A stretch of DNA of 15,032 nucleotides from CAXQRU01 sp964226685 (GTDB lineage: Bacteria; Pseudomonadota; Gammaproteobacteria; Pseudomonadales; Cellvibrionaceae), in NCBI GenBank assembly GCA_964226685.1, contig CAXQRU010000146.1:1-15032 (forward strand), given 5' to 3'. The position numbers and the translations under genes are program-made. The notes beneath the pieces are model-generated. The model was not told where the DNA came from, searched no databases, and saw only the letters and a program-made list of their open reading frames with translations. Position 1 is the first letter of the stretch. Each line of letters begins with the position of its first letter. This document shows positions 1 through 8,223 of this stretch, one piece after another.

Positions 1-106
1 GTGTCTTGCAGATACGCTGTTGCCGACAAAAGGCCGTTTGGCTCAAACCACTGCCTTTAAATTCATTCACCAGCTCGCGCCATTGATCATCGCTACGTTT
101 TTTCAT
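1..106 (-). CDS. tnpA: IS66 family accessory protein TnpA (N-terminal 35 residues)
   Basis: This is the first, small gene of an IS66 element, and only its N-terminus is present. TnpA is an accessory protein required for IS66 transposition alongside TnpB and the TnpC transposase. The visible protein begins MKKRSDDQWRELVNEF and continues GSGLSQTAFCRQQ. That is the usual IS66 Orf1 opening: a basic start, a W-x-x-L-v-x-e helix, then the G-L-S-x-x-x-F-C helix-turn-helix-like segment. The ATG lies at 104-106, with AGAGGG about six bases upstream on the minus strand as a good ribosome binding site. The gene runs off the left edge, so I cannot say whether it is intact. The frame is too short to find by length alone, but the family resemblance is strong. 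Confidence 0.78.
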   Translation of the reverse strand, partial: MKKRSDDQWRELVNEFKGSGLSQTAFCRQQRICKT

Positions 107-190
107 GGGTTACCCTCTTTTGAATAGTCAAAACAGTAATGTAGGGCGATTAAATCATCGTGGGTAGTGTGTGATTGCTTTGGCGCTTAC
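1..190 (-). mobile_element. IS66-family insertion sequence, one end only
   Basis: This is the terminal part of an IS66-family element that continues past the left edge of the window. Seen in the sequence: reading on the minus strand from base 190 inwards, the element starts GTAAGCGCCAAAGCAATCAC. The GTAAGCG beginning is typical of IS66-family inverted repeats. About 84 bp further in begins an IS66 TnpA-like reading frame, as expected for the first gene of such elements. IS66 elements make 8-bp target duplications, and exactly 8 bp (191-198) separate this end from the gmhB stop codon. The other end and the tnpB/tnpC genes are not in the window. A contig ending inside a repeated element is a common assembly break. 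Confidence 0.8.
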
Positions 191-198
191 TCCTATCT
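191..198. repeat. Candidate 8-bp target-site duplication of the IS66 element
   Basis: The eight bases TCCTATCT lie between the outer end of the IS66 inverted repeat (190) and the gmhB stop codon (199-201). Eight bases is the duplication length known for the IS66 family. The matching copy would be on the far side of the element, outside the window, so this is an inference from length and position. Confidence 0.4.
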
Positions 199-744
199 TT
201 AGGGGTTCGCGCCAAATGCAACACTAAACTCATAAAGATTTGCATAGACTTCAGCATCCACTTTATCAGGCAGCTTATGCCCCGATTCTACAAGTACACA
301 ACGGCCAATACCGGCCGCATAACCCGCCTGCATATCAGAGAGTTTATCGCCAACCATAATGGATTGAGCAGGATCTAATTGATGCTGCTGAATTAAAGAC
401 AGCAGCATACCAGGCTTAGGTTTTCTGCAATCACAATCTTGCCGATAAGCACCTTGGGCTTCTCGGGGATGATGAGGGCAGTATTCCACAGCCGTAATAT
501 GAACCCCCTGCTGCTCCAACTCATTTAAATACCAATCTGTCAGAGCTTGATAATCTTGTTCACTATAAAAGCCGCGACCAATGCCCGCTTGATTGGTCAC
601 GATAAAAAGTGGATAGCCTTTGTTTTGTAAATTTTGAAGCGCTTCGATACAACGCTCTGTCCACTCGAAGTCTTCGATTTTATGCAGGTAATTCACTTCC
701 CTGTTGATAACGCCATCGCGATCTAAAAATATCGCAGGCTTCAT
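199..744 (-). CDS. gmhB: D-glycero-beta-D-manno-heptose-1,7-bisphosphate 7-phosphatase
   Basis: This cytoplasmic HAD-superfamily phosphatase removes the 7-phosphate from heptose-1,7-bisphosphate on the way to ADP-heptose for the LPS inner core. Seen in the 181-residue product: the HAD motif FLDRDG with nucleophile Asp8 and Asp10, motif II VTNQAG near residues 49-54, the family zinc loop with Cys89, His91, Cys104 and Cys106 (CPHH and CDCRKPKPG), and motif IV GDKLSD with Asp133 and Asp137. The length is usual for GmhB. Its ATG overlaps the gmhA stop by 4 bp, so translation is probably coupled. The stop codon lies only 8 bp from an IS66 end, and the reading frame itself looks complete. Confidence 0.95.
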   Translation of the reverse strand: MKPAIFLDRDGVINREVNYLHKIEDFEWTERCIEALQNLQNKGYPLFIVTNQAGIGRGFYSEQDYQALTDWYLNELEQQGVHITAVEYCPHHPREAQGAYRQDCDCRKPKPGMLLSLIQQHQLDPAQSIMVGDKLSDMQAGYAAGIGRCVLVESGHKLPDKVDAEVYANLYEFSVAFGANP

Positions 745-1325
745 GGCTTGTATTGACTAAACAACTGCTCTTCAACGGCCGCACAAATAATATGGGCAAT
801 ACAAATATGGCACTCTTGAATGTGCGGAGTGACAGTGGATGGCGCTGCCAGAGTAATATCGCACAGCGTTTTTAATTTGCCGCCACTGCCGCACAAGGCA
901 ATGGTGGTAATGCCCATGCTTTTAGCTTCTTCCACAGCCTTGATCACATTGGGAGAATTACCGGAAGTGCTGATACCGATAAACACATCGCCCGCCCGAC
1001 CTTGCGCTTGAACTTGGCGACTAAAAAGATTTTCATAGCCATAGTCATTGCCAATGGCTGTGAGCATGGAGGTATCGGTGGTCAGCGCAATGGCTGGTAA
1101 ACCTGGTCTATCAAAATAAAAGCGGCTAACAAACTCAGCTGCCAAATGTTGAGCATCCGCCGCACTGCCACCATTGCCCGCCACCAATACTTTATGGCCA
1201 TTATTATAGGCGTCAATGATAGTCGCAATGGCTTGACCGATCGCCGACAACAATTGATCGTCTGCGGCTAGCGCTTGTTTCACTTCGATGGATTGAGCTA
1301 GGTAATCACTAATGAAGGATTTCAT
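741..1325 (-). CDS. gmhA: Phosphoheptose isomerase (sedoheptulose-7-phosphate isomerase)
   Basis: This SIS-domain enzyme converts sedoheptulose 7-phosphate to D-glycero-D-manno-heptose 7-phosphate, the first step of ADP-heptose synthesis for LPS. The 194-residue product shows GNGGSAADAQHLAAE at about 50-64, including the family's zinc/catalytic His60 and Glu64. The phosphosugar-binding STSGNS follows at 119-124. The late HIQECHICIAH segment carries Gln170 and His178, which correspond to the catalytic pair of the E. coli enzyme. Length and motifs are complete. The ATG at 1323-1325 has a TGAGG ribosome binding site just upstream. It lies 49 bp after ilvE, with a strong hairpin between them, and overlaps gmhB by 4 bp. 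The bifunctional kinase/adenylyltransferase HldE needed to finish the pathway is not in the window. Confidence 0.96.
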   Translation of the reverse strand: MKSFISDYLAQSIEVKQALAADDQLLSAIGQAIATIIDAYNNGHKVLVAGNGGSAADAQHLAAEFVSRFYFDRPGLPAIALTTDTSMLTAIGNDYGYENLFSRQVQAQGRAGDVFIGISTSGNSPNVIKAVEEAKSMGITTIALCGSGGKLKTLCDITLAAPSTVTPHIQECHICIAHIICAAVEEQLFSQYKP

Positions 1326-1342
1326 TTCAACCTCAGGACTTA

Positions 1343-1364
1343 GGCTCTGAGCGAACTCAGAGCC
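1343..1364 (-). terminator. Perfect 9-bp hairpin with UUCG loop after ilvE
   Basis: On the minus strand the sequence GGCTCTGAG-TTCG-CTCAGAGCC forms a perfect nine-pair stem closed by a UUCG tetraloop, a very stable RNA fold. It starts about 10 bases after the ilvE stop and ends 17 bases before the gmhA start. There is no T-tract behind it (TAAGTCC follows). It may therefore be a weak or factor-dependent terminator, an RNA-stabilising 3' end for ilvE mRNA, or an attenuating structure ahead of gmhA. The fold is seen directly, and its function is inferred. Confidence 0.6.
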
Positions 1365-1374
1365 AATATTTACG

Positions 1375-2298
1375 TTACGCGACTGGAGTCAGCCACTCTT
1401 TGTGCTCAGCACTTTTACCCTTGACCACATCAAAATACAAGCTTTGTAATTTTTCAGTGATCGGGCCACGAGTGCCGCTGCCAATCTTGCGGTTATCGTA
1501 CTCTCGAATAGGTGTTACCTCGGCGGCCGTACCAGTAAAGAATGCTTCATCGGCAATGTAAACTTCATCGCGAGTAATGCGTTTCTCAACAATCTGATAA
1601 CCCAATTGCTTGGCCAATTGGAAAATAGTGTTGCGAGTAATGCCATCAAGAGCCGAGGTTAGGTCGGGCGTGTAAATAGTACCTTCACGAACGATAAAAA
1701 AGTTCTCACCGCTGCCTTCAGCAACAAAACCATCGACATCCAGCAACAGCGCCTCGTCATAACCATCCCTTAGAGCTTCTTGCAGAGCCATCATGGAGTT
1801 CATGTAGTTGCCATTAGCTTTGGCTTTACACATGGTGACGTTGACGTGGTGACGAGTAAATGATGAGGTCTTGATGCGAATACCATTTTTTAGATTATCT
1901 TCGCCCAAATAAGCACCCCACTCCCAACCAGCGACCATACAATGGACTTTCAAACCATCGGCGCGCAAACCCATGCCTTCAGAACCCAAGAAACACATAG
2001 GACGAATGTAAGCGCTGTTTAAACCGTTTTCACGCACTACCGCTTTTTGAGCTTCATTGATTTGTTCCCGGCTAAAAGGGATATCCAGGTTAAGAATTTT
2101 GGCGGAATTAAATAAACGCTTGGTGTGATCTTCTAGACGAAAAATCGCCGCACCCGCATCCGTCTCATAAGCGCGCACCCCTTCAAAAACACCCAAACCA
2201 TAATGAAGGGTGTGGGTTAATACGTGAACTTTAGCATCGCGCCATGGGATGAGTTCACCATCCATCCAAATGACACCATCACGATCTGCAAAAGACAT
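1375..2298 (-). CDS. ilvE: Branched-chain amino acid aminotransferase
   Basis: This PLP-dependent fold-type IV transaminase interconverts leucine, isoleucine and valine with their 2-oxo acids, using glutamate/2-oxoglutarate. The 307-residue product has the N-terminal HTLHYGLGVFEGVRAY segment (about 29-44). The KAKANGNYMNS segment follows, in which Lys160 aligns with the PLP-binding lysine of E. coli IlvE. The EGSGENFF phosphate-binding segment and FFTGTAAEVTPI near the C-terminus complete the family pattern. The start codon has GAGGAG about eight bases upstream, and 17 bp separate it from glnE, so the two are probably cotranscribed. An IlvE neighbouring both glnE and heptose genes recalls the arrangement near glnE/ilvE/waa in Pseudomonas. 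Confidence 0.96.
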   Translation of the reverse strand: MSFADRDGVIWMDGELIPWRDAKVHVLTHTLHYGLGVFEGVRAYETDAGAAIFRLEDHTKRLFNSAKILNLDIPFSREQINEAQKAVVRENGLNSAYIRPMCFLGSEGMGLRADGLKVHCMVAGWEWGAYLGEDNLKNGIRIKTSSFTRHHVNVTMCKAKANGNYMNSMMALQEALRDGYDEALLLDVDGFVAEGSGENFFIVREGTIYTPDLTSALDGITRNTIFQLAKQLGYQIVEKRITRDEVYIADEAFFTGTAAEVTPIREYDNRKIGSGTRGPITEKLQSLYFDVVKGKSAEHKEWLTPVA

Positions 2299-2315
2299 TG
2301 TTGCTACTCCTCAAA

Positions 2316-5174
2316 CTATAGGCTAAATATACTTTGCCAAATTGCTTGCACCCGTTGGCGCTCTTCAATATAGCAATCGGCATCAATCATAGCGGGCTGC
2401 TGTTGTAGGGCCAACCGGTGGGCTGCCATACGATACGTTTGATACGTATCTATTAAAAATTGTGCGCTATCAGCGCCGATTCTTTGCTCCGCCTGCAAAG
2501 CATCCAGAATACGGATATTATCTGTATATTTTGCTAACTCAGGTACCTGGTGGGCCCAAGCCAAAACAGCGTATTGAACCATAAATTCGATATCAACGAT
2601 ACCGCCAACACCCTGTTTTAGGTCAAATTTCGACAAATTTCCTGGTTTTAGTAAATGCTCACGCATTTTGTCGCGCATTTTTAAGACTTCCTCACGAACC
2701 AGGTTCTGATCTCGCTCGCTCGCCAGCACCCTTTGACGAAGCTGGGCAAATTGTTCGGCCAGTTGCGGCGCACCTGAAACCACCCTCGCCCTGACTAAAG
2801 CTTGATGCTCCCACACCCAGGCATTCTCTTTTTGATAACGTTCAAACGCCGCCATAGTTGACACCAATAAGCCCGAGCTACCCGAGGGCCGCAAACGCAT
2901 ATCGACTTCATAGAGCTGGCCTGAGTTCATACGAGTGGTTAATAGATGAATAATTTTTTGGCCTAAACGGGTATAAAAGGTGTGGTAGTCAATGCTCTTG
3001 GGGCCAGGCGTTGTCGCTTGAGGGTCGGCCTGATAAATAAACACCAAATCCAAATCGGAGCTGTAGCTCATCTCGATCCCCCCGAGCTTGCCATAGCCAA
3101 CCATAATAAAGTCACCCTCTGGCTGGCCATATTGTCGACTCATCTCAGTCATTGCCAAAGCCAGCACCTCAGTCAAAATGACCTCGGCCAAATAGGTTAA
3201 GTAATCACTGGTTTTCATCAACTCGCGCTTGCCACTTAAATCACTGGCCGCCACTTTTAAGCTGTGAGATTGCTTAAAATAGCGCAGAGCATCCATTTGT
3301 ACTTCGAGATCATCTTCAGGAATTCGCAACAGTTGCTGACGCAATTCGGTCGCCAGCCAATCCTTTGAGGGAATTCGATATAAGCTCTCCTCATTCAAAA
3401 GCTCGTCCAATAAAGAAGGGCTTTGCGTTAATTGCTCGGCAACCCAGGAACTGGACCCAAATAAATTCACAAGTGATGCAATAATTTCTGGATTTTCTAC
3501 CAATAAAGTTAAGTAAACGCTGCGCCCAGCAATCGCCGCCAACCAATCGAGCAGGCGTTTGAGCACTTCGTTTGATTCGACTTGACTCAAGATAACAGGC
3601 AATACAATATCCAGGTTAGCTCTTGCATTTGCACCTAGCAACTGGATACTTCGTTGCTCACGAAAATCTTGAAGCAAACAAAACACTTCGGGTGGTTCAT
3701 CCACCTCTGGCTCTTCGCTTTGAAGCCAGGTCACTTGCGATTTTTGACTGGTCTTCCAAAGCACCTGCCACTCCGTTTGTTTTTCATGATCAGGATCGGC
3801 CACCACATCGAGAAATGCCTGGTGAACACTTCGACGATGCTGTTCAAATGCACTTTTAAACTCCTCACTTGAAGAGCAACCCATCAACCAAGCAAGGCGC
3901 GCAATCGCCAGAGAATCCGTTGGCATCTGCTGGGTTTGCTCATCGCGCCAGGCTTGCAGCAAATGTTCTAAATTACGTAAAAAAAGATAAGCGGCTTTGA
4001 GCATAGCACCATCTTCAGCGTCTATATAATTCAAATCTCGCAAACGCTGCATCGCCGCGAGCAAACTTCTTTCTCGAAGGGTATGTTGGCGCCCAGCTCG
4101 AATTAATTGGAAGGTTTGCACAATAAATTCGATCTCTCGAATACCCCCTGCTCCGAGTTTGACGTCATCATCCAAAGCGCGCCTGCGAACTTCTTGGTTG
4201 ATTAAATCCTTTAAATTTCGCAGCGATTCAATCACCGAAAAATCAATGTATTTGCGATAGGTAAATGCTTGCAATAATTCATCAAGCTCTTCTATCGATT
4301 GCTCAATAATAGATTCGCGCTCCCCCGCTACGACCGAGGCAACGACACGCGCTTTGACCATCGCAAAACGTTCCCATTCACGCCCCTGAGTTTGATAATA
4401 AACCGCTAAAGCTGCGAAAGAACTGGTTAATGCACCACTTTGCCCATAAGGACGCAAACGCATATCAACTCGAAATACAAAACCATCCGCCGTAATCGTA
4501 TTTAAGCTGTTGATAACCGCTTGACCACAGCGATTAAAGAAGGTTTGATTATCAATGGATTTTTTGGCGCCTTGGGTTTCACCCGATTCAGGATAGGCAA
4601 ACAACAAATCAATATCTGAGGATAGATTCAATTCACCACCCCCCAGCTTACCCATACCAATAATGAGCATCGGCTGCGCTTGCCCCGACTCTCTACCCAT
4701 CGGCACCCCAAAACGGGAGGTCATCTGGGAGTAATGAAAATCTAAAGCCACTTGCAAACAAGTGCTGGCTAATGTACTAACTAAGGCCGTAGTTTGCACA
4801 CAATCGGTGATGCGGTTAAGGTCAAGAAAAATAATCGCCAGCATATACTTCTTACGAGACATTCGCAGCGCGCGGTCAAGTTCATCGCTGTTTTGTACCC
4901 CAGCACATTGCTGGCGAATATCGTCCATCAGCATAGCACTCGATAATGACTGATTCGCAACAGCGACCAGCCAATCGAGCGCGTCATCGGCATTTTTTAA
5001 AAGCGTTTGAGAAAAATACTCACTACCCACTACCGCACGAAAAAATTGTGATTTAAGCCTATCGTCTTGAATTTTTTCTTGCTGCGATGGATTTAAGTGG
5101 CTCCACCATTGCTGCCACTGGCTCTGTGCCCAAGCTTCTAGCTCGACAGGCATACTATGATTAAGTTCAGTCAT
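2316..5174 (-). CDS. glnE: Bifunctional glutamine synthetase adenylyltransferase/adenylyl-removing enzyme
   Basis: GlnE adjusts glutamine synthetase activity to nitrogen supply: it attaches AMP to GlnA and removes it by phosphorolysis, under control of PII (GlnB). The 952-residue product is close to the E. coli length of about 946 and contains the two expected nucleotidyltransferase domains. The N-terminal adenylyl-removing domain has GMGKLGGGELNLSSDIDL at about 173-190. The C-terminal adenylyltransferase domain has GYGKLGG starting at residue 693, followed by SYSSDLDLVF. Each domain carries the paired aspartates (DxD) that bind metal. No frameshift or truncation is seen. The ATG shares its A with the TAA stop of the upstream ATPase gene, which indicates coupled translation, and ilvE follows after 17 bp. 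The link between nitrogen control and ilvE is metabolically reasonable, since IlvE uses glutamate. Confidence 0.97.
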   Translation of the reverse strand: MTELNHSMPVELEAWAQSQWQQWWSHLNPSQQEKIQDDRLKSQFFRAVVGSEYFSQTLLKNADDALDWLVAVANQSLSSAMLMDDIRQQCAGVQNSDELDRALRMSRKKYMLAIIFLDLNRITDCVQTTALVSTLASTCLQVALDFHYSQMTSRFGVPMGRESGQAQPMLIIGMGKLGGGELNLSSDIDLLFAYPESGETQGAKKSIDNQTFFNRCGQAVINSLNTITADGFVFRVDMRLRPYGQSGALTSSFAALAVYYQTQGREWERFAMVKARVVASVVAGERESIIEQSIEELDELLQAFTYRKYIDFSVIESLRNLKDLINQEVRRRALDDDVKLGAGGIREIEFIVQTFQLIRAGRQHTLRERSLLAAMQRLRDLNYIDAEDGAMLKAAYLFLRNLEHLLQAWRDEQTQQMPTDSLAIARLAWLMGCSSSEEFKSAFEQHRRSVHQAFLDVVADPDHEKQTEWQVLWKTSQKSQVTWLQSEEPEVDEPPEVFCLLQDFREQRSIQLLGANARANLDIVLPVILSQVESNEVLKRLLDWLAAIAGRSVYLTLLVENPEIIASLVNLFGSSSWVAEQLTQSPSLLDELLNEESLYRIPSKDWLATELRQQLLRIPEDDLEVQMDALRYFKQSHSLKVAASDLSGKRELMKTSDYLTYLAEVILTEVLALAMTEMSRQYGQPEGDFIMVGYGKLGGIEMSYSSDLDLVFIYQADPQATTPGPKSIDYHTFYTRLGQKIIHLLTTRMNSGQLYEVDMRLRPSGSSGLLVSTMAAFERYQKENAWVWEHQALVRARVVSGAPQLAEQFAQLRQRVLASERDQNLVREEVLKMRDKMREHLLKPGNLSKFDLKQGVGGIVDIEFMVQYAVLAWAHQVPELAKYTDNIRILDALQAEQRIGADSAQFLIDTYQTYRMAAHRLALQQQPAMIDADCYIEERQRVQAIWQSIFSL

Positions 5175-6925
5175 TACAGTGGCACAACTCGCAGAACTTC
5201 AGCAACCGTGGTTAGACCCTTAGCAATTTTTTGCGCGCCCGATAAGCGCAAACTATGCATACCTTCTTTGATGGCCAGCTTTCGAATATGATCAATATCA
5301 CACTGGTCAGTAATCATCTCCGACAATGCAGGAGACATCTTCAAAATTTCATAAATACCTTGGCGACCCAAGTAACCAGTATTTCGACATTCCAAACAAC
5401 CCACCGCCTTATACACACAAGGGGGACGAGCCGCCTTCCAAGGTTTCACCAGTTGCGCCCATTCAGACGCATCGAGTTCATCGATCTCTTTGCAATGGGG
5501 ACACAAGGTTCGCACCAAACGTTGCGCCATTACACCCAAAACCGTAGATTTAATTAAAAAACTCGGCAGACCTAAATCGAGTAGACGGGTAACGGCTGAG
5601 GGAGCATCATTGGTGTGCAAAGTAGAGAGCACCAAATGGCCGGTGAGTGCGGCCTGCACCGCCATTTGTGCAGTTTCCCGGTCGCGAATCTCTCCCACCA
5701 TAATAATATCGGGATCTTGACGCATCAGCGTGCGGATACCCGCCGCAAAATCCAAATTGATATTTGGTTGCACCTGCGTTTGATTGAACTGCTCCTCCAC
5801 CATTTCGATGGGATCTTCAATGGTACTGACATTGACTTTATCGGTCGCCAAATGTTTGAGCGATGAGTACAGGGTGGTGGTTTTACCAGAACCTGTTGGG
5901 CCGGTCACCAATACGATGCCATGAGCTTGGCTAGTCATATGCTGCCAGCGACTGAGATCATCCCCACCCAACCCCAGATCTTTAAAACTGCGCAGCAAGA
6001 CCTCGGGATCAAAAATCCGCATCACCATCTTTTCCCCGAAGGCCGTTGGTAGCGTTGATAACCGCAGCTCGACCTCCTGGCCATTATCGCGTTTGGTTTT
6101 GATGCGGCCATCTTGTGGTTTACGCTTCTCGGCCACATTCATGCGCCCCAGAATCTTCAAACGCGAAATCACCGCCAAGGTCACCGCCAGAGGCAGCTCA
6201 TAAACCGTGTGCAACACCCCGTCAATTCGAAACCGCAGCCGGCTTAGCTCACGCCGGGGTTCAATATGAATATCACTGGCACGCTGATCAAACGCATATT
6301 GCAGTAACCAATCGACGATATTGACCACGTGCTGATCATTGGCCTCTGGATCTTTGAGGGTACCCAGCTCCAAGAGTTGTTCAAAATTGGCAGATTCAGA
6401 TACGGCATTGGTATTGCCATCGGCTCCGGTCACCGAGCGCGATAAACTGTAAAACTCAACAGCGTAACGAGCGATGTCTTTGGGGTTACTCAAGACACGG
6501 GTGACTTTTTTCTGGGTGACTTGAGCGATCTGATCTTCCCAATCGTGCTGAAAGGGATCAGCCACCGCAATGACCACTTCCATCGGGCGCACTTCGACGC
6601 ACAAAATATGATGCCGCTTGGCAAACGCAAAGGACATAATACCGGTCACCACACTGGCGCGAATTTTCAAAGGATCAATTCGAAACAAGGGCAAGCCAGC
6701 TTGATCAGCCAACCACTGACACAGCGCCTCTTCACTCAAAACCCGCCCAGCATTAACCTGATCCTCAAGCTCCTGCGTCGCTAAGTAGTTGATGGGGTGC
6801 ATGTCTAACTCGTCTCGGGAACGGGTCGCCCCGGCGACTTTGTTTGCCTGTTCACGAGAGAGGCGATTTTGCGCGACTAAATCGTCTAATAATTTATGTA
6901 GACTTAGCGCATATCGATCAGCCAT
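5174..6925 (-). CDS. GspE/PulE/PilB-family secretion ATPase
   Basis: This is a hexameric assembly ATPase of the type II secretion/type IV pilus class, expected at the cytoplasmic face of the inner membrane. The 583-residue product has an N-terminal GSPII_E_N-like domain (about 50-155). The catalytic core follows, with Walker A GPTGSGKT at 342-349, an Asp-box region (STIEDPIE, about 367-374), Walker B with DPDIIMVGEIRD at 404-415, and a His box TGHLVLSTLHT at 428-438. A zinc-binding tetracysteine (CPHC at 475-478 and CLEC at 510-513) is also present. The motifs are intact. No pilin, inner-membrane platform or secretin gene is nearby. Instead the gene is tied to glnE by a one-base stop/start overlap. 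I therefore leave the symbol empty: it could be an orphan PilB/GspE paralogue, and the sequence alone does not tell which machine it drives. GGATATACT precedes the ATG, with AGGAT as ribosome binding site. Confidence 0.9.
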   Translation of the reverse strand: MADRYALSLHKLLDDLVAQNRLSREQANKVAGATRSRDELDMHPINYLATQELEDQVNAGRVLSEEALCQWLADQAGLPLFRIDPLKIRASVVTGIMSFAFAKRHHILCVEVRPMEVVIAVADPFQHDWEDQIAQVTQKKVTRVLSNPKDIARYAVEFYSLSRSVTGADGNTNAVSESANFEQLLELGTLKDPEANDQHVVNIVDWLLQYAFDQRASDIHIEPRRELSRLRFRIDGVLHTVYELPLAVTLAVISRLKILGRMNVAEKRKPQDGRIKTKRDNGQEVELRLSTLPTAFGEKMVMRIFDPEVLLRSFKDLGLGGDDLSRWQHMTSQAHGIVLVTGPTGSGKTTTLYSSLKHLATDKVNVSTIEDPIEMVEEQFNQTQVQPNINLDFAAGIRTLMRQDPDIIMVGEIRDRETAQMAVQAALTGHLVLSTLHTNDAPSAVTRLLDLGLPSFLIKSTVLGVMAQRLVRTLCPHCKEIDELDASEWAQLVKPWKAARPPCVYKAVGCLECRNTGYLGRQGIYEILKMSPALSEMITDQCDIDHIRKLAIKEGMHSLRLSGAQKIAKGLTTVAEVLRVVPL

Positions 6926-6964
6926 AGTATATCCTATTGATTTCTGGGTTCATGAGTATACGTT
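6926..6964. promoter_or_regulatory. Divergent 39-bp spacer between the ATPase operon and argE
   Basis: Only 39 bp separate the two divergent start codons. That is too short for two independent full promoters, so the promoters must overlap each other or lie inside the opposite gene. The minus strand offers AGGAT as a ribosome binding site for the ATPase gene. argE has only a weak GAG about ten bases before its ATG. I could not place convincing -35/-10 pairs. Reciprocal control is an inference from the geometry. Confidence 0.35.
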
Positions 6965-8119
6965 ATGCAAGCTTTCATAGATAAGCTTAGTCAATTAATT
7001 GCCACTCCATCGGTCAGTTGCACTCAAGCCAAGCTTGATATGAGCAATTTGCCGGTCATTAACCTGCTCAGCAACTGGTTAGAGGATCTCGGCTTTGACT
7101 GTCGCATCATGCCTGTGCCTAATGGTGACAGCCAACAAGCCAAGGCTAATCTAATTGCCACCTTGGGTAAAGGCCCAGGGGGGCTGGTGTTGTCTGGCCA
7201 TACCGATACCGTACCTTGTGATCCGCACCTCTGGCAGCAAGACCCATTTACTTTGAAAATTGACAATGAACGCGCCTATGGGCTCGGCGCTACTGATATG
7301 AAAGGCTTCTTTGCAACCGCATTGATGGCCATCGAGCCTTTTGTTAAGCAAAAATTGAAAGCACCCATTATCATTTTAGCAACGGCCGACGAGGAAACCT
7401 CGATGTATGGTGCCCGTGAGCTGGTCAAGCAAGGTTATCCCAAGGCGCGCTTTGCGATCGTGGGCGAGCCGACGGATCGCCAACCCATTCGCATGCACAA
7501 AGGCGTCATGATGGAGGCCATCATCGTTGAAGGGAAATCGGGACACTCGTCAAACCCAGCACTGGGCAACAATGCGCTCGAAGCCATGCACAGCGCGATG
7601 ACCGCCCTTTTTGCCCTCCGCTCTGAGCTACAACAACGCTACCAAAATCCGGGGTTTGATATTCCCATTCCCACCATGAACCCTGGCTGTATTCATGGCG
7701 GCGACAACCCTAATCGCATTTGCGGCCACTGTGAGTTTCAATTCGATGTGCGCCTGCTACCAGGAATGGGTATCGATGATATTCGCCATGAAATTGATGC
7801 GGCATTAGCACCGGTCGCACTCGCCCATCGTATCGACATCAAGCGCGTACCGCTGTTTGCGGGCATCGATGCCTTTGAACAAGCCGCTGACTCAACGCTG
7901 GTACAAATCACCGAGAATCTCACAGGCTTTAGTGCCGGCAATGTCGCCTACGCCACTGAGGCGCCTTTTCTGCAAGCGCTGGGAATGGAGGTAGTGGTGA
8001 TGGGGCCAGGCAGCATCAAACAAGCTCACCAGCCCAATGAGTACATTGCGCTCGATCAAATTCAGCCCAGTGTTGCCTGCCTTCAATCACTGATTCAGCA
8101 ATTTTGCGTGGAGGCTTAA
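6965..8119 (+). CDS. argE: Acetylornithine deacetylase
   Basis: This M20-family metallohydrolase releases acetate from N2-acetylornithine to give ornithine in arginine biosynthesis. The 384-residue product matches ArgE length. Visible motifs are SGHTDTVPCD with zinc ligand His79 and catalytic-site Asp81, GLGATDMKGFFA with bridging Asp111, ATADEETSMYGA with general base Glu143 and ligand Glu144, VGEPTDRQPIRMHKG with ligand Glu168, and the C-terminal GPGSIKQAHQPNEY with His355. The EPTDR...HKG signature favours ArgE over the related DapE. The presence of argA immediately downstream supports the pathway. The ribosome binding site is weak. Arginine pathways with both ArgA and ArgE are the linear, acetate-releasing type. 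Confidence 0.93.
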   Translation: MQAFIDKLSQLIATPSVSCTQAKLDMSNLPVINLLSNWLEDLGFDCRIMPVPNGDSQQAKANLIATLGKGPGGLVLSGHTDTVPCDPHLWQQDPFTLKIDNERAYGLGATDMKGFFATALMAIEPFVKQKLKAPIIILATADEETSMYGARELVKQGYPKARFAIVGEPTDRQPIRMHKGVMMEAIIVEGKSGHSSNPALGNNALEAMHSAMTALFALRSELQQRYQNPGFDIPIPTMNPGCIHGGDNPNRICGHCEFQFDVRLLPGMGIDDIRHEIDAALAPVALAHRIDIKRVPLFAGIDAFEQAADSTLVQITENLTGFSAGNVAYATEAPFLQALGMEVVVMGPGSIKQAHQPNEYIALDQIQPSVACLQSLIQQFCVEA

Positions 8120-8187
8120 ACTGGCCATTTATCGATCAAGCTGTAAAGCCCAATCAGATTGCCCATGCATCCATTGGCATTTACCCC

Positions 8188-8193
8188 TATAAT
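8188..8193 (+). promoter_or_regulatory. Candidate -10 element of argA
   Basis: A perfect TATAAT lies 30 bp before the chosen argA start codon in the 104-bp gap after argE. No good -35 is found at 16-18 bp. The best TTG-type hexamer, TTGCCC at 8159-8164, is 23 bp upstream and too far away. An activator-dependent promoter is possible. I found no clear ArgR box nearby. Confidence 0.45.
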
Positions 8194-8223
8194 GACGCTA
8201 TTTTTCGAACAAGTGAAACGATT

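Noticed and set aside
8104..8223. 40-residue N-terminal extension of argA
   Set aside because: It overlaps the end of argE, has no ArgA likeness and contains the perfect TATAAT. ATG 8224 gives the family's usual length.
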